DNA from: Actinomycetes bacterium
Lineage (GTDB): Bacteria; Actinomycetota; Actinomycetes; S36-B12; UBA5976
Direction of reading: 5' to 3'
Assembly (NCBI GenBank): GCA_021784375.1
Contig: JAJXSV010000041.1
Span: 1 to 13,509, forward strand
Length of the DNA: 13,509 nt
Shown here: positions 1 through 5,641 of the stretch, one piece after another
Position numbering within the stretch: the first letter of the stretch is position 1
How the letters are laid out: the number at the start of each line of letters is the position of its first letter
Made by a program: the position numbers and the translations under genes
Notes under the pieces: generated by a model
What the model saw: the letters and a program-made list of their open reading frames with translations, nothing else
Database searches by the model: none
What the model was told of the DNA's origin: nothing

Positions 1-173
1 ACGTCACCGTCGTGGACGACCGCACCCCGTGTGCGGCAGTCGGCCCGGTCCGGGCCCGCTCGCCCCCCAATGCCTGGCTCCGGATCGGGCTCGGTCCTTG
101 CCAAAGACAGGCTCCAGCGGCAGCATCCCGATCAACACCGTTTGAACATCCAACGCCGCGCACGGAGGATCCC
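1..173. other. Upstream region of ssb, no gene recognised
   Basis: No convincing coding region is seen. The ssb reading frame stays open back to the window edge, but its translation before position 174 is Pro/Arg/Ala-rich and unlike an SSB, so I treat it as noncoding. A 7-bp perfect inverted repeat with a 1-nt centre (GGCCCGG at 42-48, CCGGGCC at 50-56) could be the end of an upstream unit, but no T-run follows it. No confident -35/-10 pair for ssb was found. Confidence 0.4.
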
Positions 174-557
174 ATGTCCACGCAAATCACGGTGGTTGGC
201 AACGTCACCTCGGATCCCGAGCTGCGCCACACGCCTGCCGGCGCGGCCACGACCTCATTCACCATCGCGGTGAACGAGCGCAAGTTCAATCGCGACACCA
301 ACCAGTACGAGGACGCGGGCGCCACCTTCTGGAAGTGCAACGCCTGGCGCGGCATGGCCGAGCACGTCGCAACCTCACTCCACAAGGGGGATCACGTGCT
401 GCTGCTCGGCACGGTCAAGGACCACACCTTCGAGTCCAAGGATGGGGAGCGTCGCACCATCAAGGAGGTCGAGGTCGAGGAGATCGGCCTGAGCCTGCGC
501 TTCAATGCCGCGCAGGCCGTGCGCGACAGCGCGGCCACGCATCCCACTGCCCCCTAG
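174..557 (+). CDS. ssb: Single-stranded DNA-binding protein, short paralogue without acidic tail
   Basis: 127-residue OB-fold protein that binds single-stranded DNA in replication, repair or uptake. It opens with MSTQITVVGNVTSDPELR, the usual SSB first strand. It continues with the FTIAVNER strand, then WKCNAWRGMAEHVATSL (W53, W58; the family's W-x-x-aromatic/Ala-W-x3-A-E region) and GDHVLLLGTV. The start at 174 is chosen because GGAGG lies about 6 nt upstream and homology begins at this Met. The protein stops soon after the OB fold, ending AATHPTAP. The Asp-rich tip ending in Pro-Phe that recruits partner proteins in housekeeping SSBs is absent, so this looks like an accessory SsbB-type paralogue rather than the replicative SSB, which would be encoded elsewhere. 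Its TAG overlaps the stop of the convergent phosphodiesterase gene. Confidence 0.93.
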   Translation: MSTQITVVGNVTSDPELRHTPAGAATTSFTIAVNERKFNRDTNQYEDAGATFWKCNAWRGMAEHVATSLHKGDHVLLLGTVKDHTFESKDGERRTIKEVEVEEIGLSLRFNAAQAVRDSAATHPTAP

Positions 558-1270
558 GGCCGTAGATCCTCGAAGATCATCCCCGCGCCGTGGCGCTGAC
601 ATGCGGCCACCTCGGCCCCGGTGCGAACCGTCCAGGCCAGCAGCGGCAGGCGCAGGCGACGGTGCCAGAACTGCGCAAGCGGGCCGTCGAGCATCGACAC
701 CTCGAGCGCGATGAAGTCGGGGCGCACCAGGACATTCGTCGCCAGCGTCGCCGCGTGCCATCGGCGCAGTATCGGGAGTGAGGACTCCGCGGGCTCCCCC
801 AGTTGACCCGCCGCGAATCGGGGATGGGCGCGCTTGGCCCTGCGCACGATGGCCGGGTGGAAGCTCTGCAGTGCGACGGAGTCCTCGCGCCCGCCGACAC
901 GGGATGCCACCGCCTCGACCACCGCGGACACCTGCCGCGTCGGCTTGATCTCGATGAGCAGGGGCACACTTGGCCCGACGTGCGCGATCACCGCATCGAG
1001 CGTGGTGAGGTGATCGTCGGTGCCCGCGAAGGTGAGCTCGGTGATGGCTGCGGCGGGCGTCGACTCGATACGGCGGCGCACACCGGTGTCGTGCAGGGTG
1101 TCCGGGTCATGGCTCACGATGGGGATCCCGTCCGACGACAGGTGGATGTCGAACTCGACGCCGAAGCCCTCGTCCGCGGCTGCCACGATCGCCGCCAACG
1201 AGTTGCGGGGCCGTGTCGCGTCGTGAAGCCCCCGGTGGGCGAATCGTGACGCCGGACCCAGTTCGAGCAT
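554..1270 (-). CDS. Glycerophosphodiester phosphodiesterase family protein
   Basis: 238-residue TIM-barrel GDPD protein, predicted to hydrolyse glycerophosphodiesters to glycerol-3-phosphate and an alcohol. Visible motifs are AHRG (catalytic H12, R13), N23-S24, VEFD (metal ligands E39 and D41), SHD (second catalytic H54), LIEIKP (metal-binding Glu), ALQSFHP, and LLAWTVRT near the C terminus. Length and motif order match a single-domain cytoplasmic GDPD; no signal peptide is seen. The start at 1270 is supported by AGGAGGG with an 8-nt spacer. The reading frame continues upstream but without family similarity. One oddity: the usual P-E-N-T/S motif reads P-R-N-S, so the common Glu is Arg. The gene converges with ssb, and the two stops share CTAG. 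Substrate cannot be told from the sequence. Confidence 0.92.
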   Translation of the reverse strand: MLELGPASRFAHRGLHDATRPRNSLAAIVAAADEGFGVEFDIHLSSDGIPIVSHDPDTLHDTGVRRRIESTPAAAITELTFAGTDDHLTTLDAVIAHVGPSVPLLIEIKPTRQVSAVVEAVASRVGGREDSVALQSFHPAIVRRAKRAHPRFAAGQLGEPAESSLPILRRWHAATLATNVLVRPDFIALEVSMLDGPLAQFWHRRLRLPLLAWTVRTGAEVAACQRHGAGMIFEDLRP

Positions 1271-1340
1271 GGTGGGCTCCCTCCTGCACGAGCCCATCAT
1301 GCCGACCGGGGCTCCCAGGTTCGAAGTCTCCTCGGCACCA

Positions 1341-1353
1341 GTTCCAATGGAAC
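1341..1353. repeat. Inverted repeat GTTCC-AAT-GGAAC between divergent genes
   Basis: Perfect 5-bp inverted repeat with a 3-nt centre. It lies in the 153-nt gap between the divergent phosphodiesterase and the lysine-rich protein gene, 71 nt from each of the two starts. GGAAC is a common ECF -35 core, so the repeat presents it on both strands, but I found no matching -10. It could equally be a small operator or chance. Confidence 0.3.
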
Positions 1354-1423
1354 TCAAATGAACCCCCGCGCATGCTTCGGCCATGCTCCGGGTCCCCGGG
1401 GCGCTCGACCAAACGGAGTCACA

Positions 1424-1711
1424 ATGAACGCACTCTCCAAGAACCTCATCGCCATCGCGGCCAGCGGCGCGCTCCTCGTCGGTGGCGCCTCGGTGGCGTC
1501 GGCCGCTACCGCTTCGCCCTCGGCCAAGCCCTCGGTCAGCACCACCGCGAAGGCCATGCCGGCGAAGGCCAAGGCGAAGGGCCTGAAGAAGAAGGCGAAC
1601 CGCCACGCCACCTTCAAGAAGGTCAAGGCCAGCAAGAAGGTCAAGGCAACGAACAAGGCGAAGAACAAGAAGCTCAAGTCCGCCAAGCCGAAGCCTTCGG
1701 CCTCGAAGTAA
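1424..1711 (+). CDS. Small exported lysine-rich low-complexity protein
   Basis: 95 residues. Residues 1-27 form a typical Sec signal peptide: a short polar start with one Lys, a hydrophobic core LIAIAASGALLVGG, and an A-S-A cleavage site. The predicted mature part is about 68 residues of Lys, Ala, Ser, Thr and Pro, with about 22 lysines and no Asp or Glu in the whole protein, so it is extremely basic. The pattern K-x-K-A, KKVKA repeats and KPKPSASK resembles histone H1 or HU-type tails, but here behind an export signal. GGAG about 5 nt before ATG 1424 and the signal peptide decide the start. An in-frame ATG at 1358 would add a useless charged leader. A strong hairpin follows. Function is unknown; binding to wall polyanions, DNA or RNA outside the membrane is inference from charge only. 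Confidence 0.8.
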   Translation: MNALSKNLIAIAASGALLVGGASVASAATASPSAKPSVSTTAKAMPAKAKAKGLKKKANRHATFKKVKASKKVKATNKAKNKKLKSAKPKPSASK

Positions 1712-1734
1712 CCCTTCCCCCGGGCTCCGGCCCG

Positions 1735-1775
1735 AGAAGCGGCGGAGATCCTTCTGGGGGGTCTCCGCCGCTTCT
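1735..1775. terminator. Bidirectional terminator, 14-bp perfect stem
   Basis: AGAAGCGGCGGAGA at 1735-1748 pairs perfectly with TCTCCGCCGCTTCT at 1762-1775 around a 13-nt loop. It lies between two convergent genes, 23 nt after the lysine-rich protein and 11 nt after the sensor kinase stop. There is no long T-run, as is usual for GC-rich actinobacterial hairpins, so termination is inferred from stem strength and position. Confidence 0.85.
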
Positions 1776-1786
1776 GCCTGTCCGGG

Positions 1787-3151
1787 CTACGCGCTCCGCT
1801 CGGGAATGCGGATGATCGTGCAGAGACCACCGAGCAGGTCGCTGCGCACGAGTTGCATGGTTCCGCCGTGCTGCCGTGTGACCTCCGCGATGATGCTCAT
1901 GCCGAGCCCGGAGCCGCCGGTCGAGCGGGAGCGGGACACATCGAAGCGCTGGAAGTACTGGGGGTCGCCCTGGTACCGCTCGGCGGGAAGCCCGGGGCCC
2001 GCGTCATCCACCCGGAGCTCGGTGCCCTCGTGGTCCTGCGTGAGCCGAACGCGGACCTCCGCATCGGCCGGCGTGTGGCGGTGGACGTTGACGATGATGT
2101 TCGACACCAGCGACTCGAGGAGCCGGCGGTCTCCCGTGACCGGGCAGGAATCCGGCAGTTCGCTGGTCACCACGCGATTGGGGTCGATGACCTGCAGGTC
2201 GCGCAGCCGCTTGGAGATGACCTCGACCAGGTCGACCCGGTCCATGGCGTGGCGCTGGGTCTCGGAGAGTTCGGCGAGCAGCAGCAGGTCGTTCACCAGT
2301 CCCTCCATGCGCTCCACCTCCTCCGAGCTGCGCTCGACGGCGCGATCGATGTCCTCGTCGCGCAACTGGTCATGGTCTGTGAGCAACTCCAGGTAACCCT
2401 TCACCACCGTGATCGGCGTGCGCAGTTCGTGCGAGGCGTCGCCCAGGAAGTGCTTCATCTGCGCGTGTGCCACCTGTTCGGTGGTGAGGGCCTGACGGAG
2501 GGTGCCGATCATGCGCCGCAGCGCCCGCGACAGCTGGTCGACCTCAGCACGACCGTTGCCGTCGAGGATGACGACGTCGGTCCGTCCCGCCGCGATCTCC
2601 TCCGCGGCCTGGATGAGCGATTCGATGCGTCGCATATCCAGGCGGATGAACTGTCGGATCACCATGATGCCCAGGATCACCAGCCCGAAGCTGGCGAACA
2701 GCAGCAGGTTGAGGTTCTGTGCGCGGTCGGCCTCGAAGCCGTCGATCGGGGAGGCGAGGAGCACCCGACGGCCGTGGTCGATGGCGACCACACGCAATTG
2801 GTAGTCCGGATCGCTGGAGACGGTGATGGCGCGCAGCGCGGCGCGCTTGAGCAGGTCCGCGCTGGGGGCCCGGGTGAGGGTGACGGGAGAACGCTTCACC
2901 GTGAGCACCTGCCCGTCGCCGAGCAGCAGCGCGACCGTCGTAGCCAGGCCCTCATCCTCGACCGCGCTCGAGGCCACGAGCACCGGTGCGCTCGACGCGT
3001 TCTCGATGGCGGCCGCGACGGCGTCGAGCGAGGCATTGACGCGCGAGATGCCCGCTGAATAGGTGGCGCTCACCGCGATGCCGCCGACACTGAGGGCCAC
3101 GAACGTGATGAGGATGGACACCGCGATGGTGAGCCGCGTCCGCAGGTTCAC
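1787..3151 (-). CDS. Sensor histidine kinase, OmpR-partner type (MprB/TrcS/TcrY-like)
   Basis: 454-residue membrane sensor kinase that should autophosphorylate and pass phosphate to the adjacent regulator. TM1 is at about residues 7-30, an extracytoplasmic sensor domain at about 31-145, and TM2 at about 147-168. HAMP (about 169-220) follows. The HisKA H-box FLGDASHELRTP has phospho-acceptor H241. The N-box is NIIVNVHRHTP (351-361), G1 is DDAGPGLP (382-389), and F/G2 spans 400-421 with GGSGLGMSII. The GTG start lies inside the regulator's last codons (GTGA overlap), so translation is probably coupled and no separate ribosome site is needed. All catalytic boxes appear intact. The small sensor domain shows no recognisable ligand fold, so the signal is unknown. 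Confidence 0.94.
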   Translation of the reverse strand: MNLRTRLTIAVSILITFVALSVGGIAVSATYSAGISRVNASLDAVAAAIENASSAPVLVASSAVEDEGLATTVALLLGDGQVLTVKRSPVTLTRAPSADLLKRAALRAITVSSDPDYQLRVVAIDHGRRVLLASPIDGFEADRAQNLNLLLFASFGLVILGIMVIRQFIRLDMRRIESLIQAAEEIAAGRTDVVILDGNGRAEVDQLSRALRRMIGTLRQALTTEQVAHAQMKHFLGDASHELRTPITVVKGYLELLTDHDQLRDEDIDRAVERSSEEVERMEGLVNDLLLLAELSETQRHAMDRVDLVEVISKRLRDLQVIDPNRVVTSELPDSCPVTGDRRLLESLVSNIIVNVHRHTPADAEVRVRLTQDHEGTELRVDDAGPGLPAERYQGDPQYFQRFDVSRSRSTGGSGLGMSIIAEVTRQHGGTMQLVRSDLLGGLCTIIRIPERSA

Positions 3152-3828
3152 GTGGGATCCACCATGCGGAAGCCGACACCGCGCACGGTCTGGATGCCCT
3201 GGAAGGCCTCGGTGTGCAGTTTCTTGCGGAGGTAGAAGATGTAGGTGTCGACGACGCTCGCATTCTCCGCGAAGTCCATGTCCCACACGTCCGCGAGCAG
3301 CGCCTTGCGGGTGACGATCTTCCCCTGGCGGCGCATGAGCACCTCGAGCAGCCGGAACTCGGTGGGCGACAGATCGACTTCCTGCCCCTCGAGCGTCACC
3401 GAGTGCCCGTCCGGGTCGAGGCGGATCGGACCGCACACGAGCGCGGGCGCCTGCTGCGGCGGCCGGGTGCGCCGGATCACGGCCTCCACGCGCAGCAGCA
3501 ACTCCTCCAACCGGAAGGGCTTGGTGACGTAGTCGTCGGCGCCCGTGCGCAGGCCGTGCGTGATGTCGGCGCTCTCGTGGCGGGCGGTGAGCAGGATGGT
3601 CGGAGTGGCGTCGCCGCCCTCGCGCAGCCGGCGCAGCAGGGCGTAGCCGTCCATGCCGGGCATGTTGACGTCGGCGACCATGAGGTCGACGTGGTCCTTG
3701 CGCAGGGTGGCCAGTGCGCCCACGGCGTCCGCCTGCGCCGTGACCCGGTAACCGGCGAAGCGGAGGGCATCCCCCACCATCTCGCGGACCCCGGCCTCAT
3801 CGTCCACGACGAGGATGTGCGCGTCCAA
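3148..3828 (-). CDS. OmpR/PhoB-family response regulator
   Basis: 226-residue two-domain transcription factor. The receiver domain (about 2-118) shows the acidic pair D9-D10 in ILVVDDE, phospho-acceptor D53 in VADVNMPGMDG, T81 and K103 in VTKPF. A linker leads to a winged-helix DNA-binding domain (about 130-225) with LSPTEFRLLEVLMR, VTRKALLADVWD and VDTYIFYLRKKL...IQTVRGVGFRM. I chose the TTG at 3828 because GGAGGG lies 6 nt upstream and the receiver starts at once. The ATG at 3876 gives 242 residues but lacks a ribosome site and adds sequence outside the family fold. It is the first gene of the operon, overlapping the kinase by 4 nt. It resembles MprA/TcrX/TrcR-type regulators, but I cannot assign an orthologue. 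Confidence 0.94.
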   Translation of the reverse strand: MDAHILVVDDEAGVREMVGDALRFAGYRVTAQADAVGALATLRKDHVDLMVADVNMPGMDGYALLRRLREGGDATPTILLTARHESADITHGLRTGADDYVTKPFRLEELLLRVEAVIRRTRPPQQAPALVCGPIRLDPDGHSVTLEGQEVDLSPTEFRLLEVLMRRQGKIVTRKALLADVWDMDFAENASVVDTYIFYLRKKLHTEAFQGIQTVRGVGFRMVDPT

Positions 3829-4083
3829 GCTGCTCCCTCCGACGGCTCCGATCGTAGGCAGCCGGGCCACGGCCATGGTGTGCGGGCACGGTTCCGGCGC
3901 GATTCCTCCACGCCTGCGCGGCCGTCGGTTCGGTACCCCCGTGCGGTGAGCCAGGGAGGCGAGTACGCATATCGTCTCTGACGGGCCGTTTCACCACGGA
4001 TTCCGCATCTACAGGGCATTTGCACACCGGATTTCGCGGCATCAGTGCCGTTTGACGCAATTAGACCGGAAAGTGGAGGGAAA
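3829..4083. promoter_or_regulatory. Divergent control region with imperfect repeated elements
   Basis: This 255-nt region separates the leftward two-component operon from the rightward aminotransferase and holds no convincing gene. Two 10-nt elements each occur twice with one mismatch. GCCGTTTCAC is at 3985-3994 and GCCGTTTGAC at 4047-4056. CGGATTCCGC is at 3997-4006 and CGGATTTCGC at 4028-4037. Their order is swapped between the two copies. They are candidates for regulator binding sites, possibly for the adjacent response regulator (inference). No clear -35/-10 was found on either strand. Confidence 0.4.
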
Positions 4084-5583
4084 ATGCCCGGGACCATGGA
4101 CACTGGTGTCACCAGCATCAGCTCACATGAAGGAGCGCGGGACGCCGTCGCGCTGGGATTGAGCGTCCTGCCACAAATGAGTACCAACGAACAGGCGCCA
4201 AGCCGCACCTATCGCCGTCTCCCCGCCGATCCCAGACCGGTGGACCATGCCCGTGTGGGCGCGCTGCTCCGCAAGGAGTGGCAGCGCTTCCGCGACCTCA
4301 CCCCAGCCGCCAAGGAGGAGAGCGCGCAGGCGCGCGTGAACACGCCACTCGGTGTGACCTCCAGCTTCCAGTACTGGGATCCCTACCCAATCTCGATCGT
4401 GAGCGCCGACGGCGCCTACGTCACGGACGTCGACGGACGCCGTCTGCTCGACCTCTCCATGGGCTTCGGCGGGATGCTCGTCGGGCACCGCAACCCCCAG
4501 GTCATGCAGGCGCTCGAGAGCACGCTCGAGACGACGGGCACGCTCTTCGTGACGCCCTCACCGATGGCGGCGGAGGCCGCTTCACGCCTGTGCCGGCGCT
4601 TCGGCCTGGACCTCATCCGCTTCACGAACTCGGGCACCGAATCGACGATGTACGCCCTGCGCGTGGCCCGCGCCTACACCGGTCGCATGGGTGTGGTGAA
4701 GGTCGAGGGCGGCTACCACGGCTCCTACGACGAGTTCACCGTCTCCACCAAGCCCCCGCTCGACAAGATCGGCGCCGCGGACAACCCGACGCCCTTCGTG
4801 CCGCTCGGCGTCAACGGCTTCGACGTCTATGTGGTGCCCTTCAATGACGCGGATGCGCTGGAGCGCATGTTCAAGGTGAACGGGCATGACATCGCCTGCT
4901 TCATCGTCGAGCCCGTGCTGGAGAACCTCGGCATCGTCCTGCCCGACCCCGGCTACCTCGAGCGCGTGCGCGAACTCTGCACCGAGCACGAGATCGTCCT
5001 CATCTTCGACGAGGTGAAGACCGGTCTCACCGCGGGCGCCGGCGGCGCCTCGCAGCGCCTCGGCGTGCAGTCGGACCTCCAGACCTTCGCCAAGTCCATC
5101 GGCGGCGGTGTCCCCGTGGCCGCCTTCGGTGGCCAGCGTGAGTTCATGGAGGTCATCAGCGATGGCCGCATGCCGCACTTCGGCACCTTCAACGGCAACC
5201 CCATGTCGGTGGCCGCGGTGCTCGCTGTGGACGAGATCTGCACCCCGGAGGCCCTGGCCGAGGCCGAGGCATTCAACCTGCAGGCCCTGACACGCATCGG
5301 CGACATCATCGACGAGTACCACCTGCCCGCACACACCGTGGGCTTCGGTGTGAAGGGCTGCATCACCTGGGCCACCACGCCCACGCGCAACTACCGCGAC
5401 TACAAGCATGAGGACATGCAGGTGGCCGAGTTGTCGTGGCTGTGGGCCCTGAACCGCGGCATCATGACGCCTCCCGGTCAGGACGACCAGTGGCTCATCA
5501 GCTTCGCGCACAAGCAGCCGGAGATCGACCTGCTGGTCGACAACTTCCGCAGCCTGGCGCAGGCACTGCGCGCGGTCGCCTAG
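4084..5583 (+). CDS. Class III PLP aminotransferase, glutamate-1-semialdehyde aminomutase-like
   Basis: 499-residue fold-type I PLP enzyme. Motifs in order are YVTDVDGRRLLDLSMGFGGMLVGH (113-135, cited by ends), TNSGTES (181-187), EGGYHG (208-213, PLP-stacking Tyr), FIVEPVLENLG (273-283), LIFDEVKTG (306-314, D309 contacting the pyridine N) and the Schiff-base K337 in TFAKSIGGGVPVAAFGG. HFGTFNGNPMS follows. These match HemL-type enzymes best. However, about 65 extra N-terminal residues precede the domain, and the Ser/Gly-Pro-rich gating loop typical of true HemL after the YHG motif is not seen, so a transaminase or mutase on another substrate is quite possible. The start at 4084 follows GGAGGG closely. 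ATG 4177 (468 residues, beginning MSTNEQ) is an alternative without a ribosome site. It is a single gene between a control region and a terminator. Confidence 0.9.
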   Translation: MPGTMDTGVTSISSHEGARDAVALGLSVLPQMSTNEQAPSRTYRRLPADPRPVDHARVGALLRKEWQRFRDLTPAAKEESAQARVNTPLGVTSSFQYWDPYPISIVSADGAYVTDVDGRRLLDLSMGFGGMLVGHRNPQVMQALESTLETTGTLFVTPSPMAAEAASRLCRRFGLDLIRFTNSGTESTMYALRVARAYTGRMGVVKVEGGYHGSYDEFTVSTKPPLDKIGAADNPTPFVPLGVNGFDVYVVPFNDADALERMFKVNGHDIACFIVEPVLENLGIVLPDPGYLERVRELCTEHEIVLIFDEVKTGLTAGAGGASQRLGVQSDLQTFAKSIGGGVPVAAFGGQREFMEVISDGRMPHFGTFNGNPMSVAAVLAVDEICTPEALAEAEAFNLQALTRIGDIIDEYHLPAHTVGFGVKGCITWATTPTRNYRDYKHEDMQVAELSWLWALNRGIMTPPGQDDQWLISFAHKQPEIDLLVDNFRSLAQALRAVA

Positions 5584-5591
5584 CGAGCAGA

Positions 5592-5630
5592 ACGACGGCG
5601 CCGTCCCCCTTTCGGGGGCGGCGCCGTCGT
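5592..5630. terminator. Bidirectional terminator, about 17-bp stem
   Basis: ACGACGGCGCCG at 5592-5603 pairs with CGGCGCCGTCGT at 5619-5630. After a single bulged T (5604), an inner CCCCC/GGGGG helix closes a TTTC loop. It lies 8 nt after the aminotransferase stop and 11 nt after the convergent malQ stop, so it can end both transcripts. Confidence 0.9.
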
Positions 5631-5641
5631 CGTGTCCTGGA

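Noticed and set aside
42..56. GGCCCGG-T-CCGGGCC as a terminator
   Set aside because: Too short once a loop is allowed, no T-run, and the upstream gene is not visible, so it is only mentioned.
12..173. N-terminal extension of SSB from an upstream in-frame ATG
   Set aside because: The extra residues are Pro/Arg-rich and unlike SSB; GGAGG and family homology place the start at 174.
1359..1386. TGAACC upstream of the lysine-rich protein as a third ECF promoter
   Set aside because: At 16-nt spacing the following bases are CCATGC, not CGTA. It does not match the pair at 11613-11698.
1853..3058. 401-codon rightward ORF opposite the sensor kinase
   Set aside because: Its translation is His/Asp/Arg-rich without domains, while the opposite strand holds all kinase motifs. 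It is a GC-rich antisense shadow.
3477..4208. 243-codon leftward ORF running through the divergent control region
   Set aside because: Ser/Arg/Ala-rich translation in an alternative frame of the response regulator, and it runs over the aminotransferase start. No domain seen.
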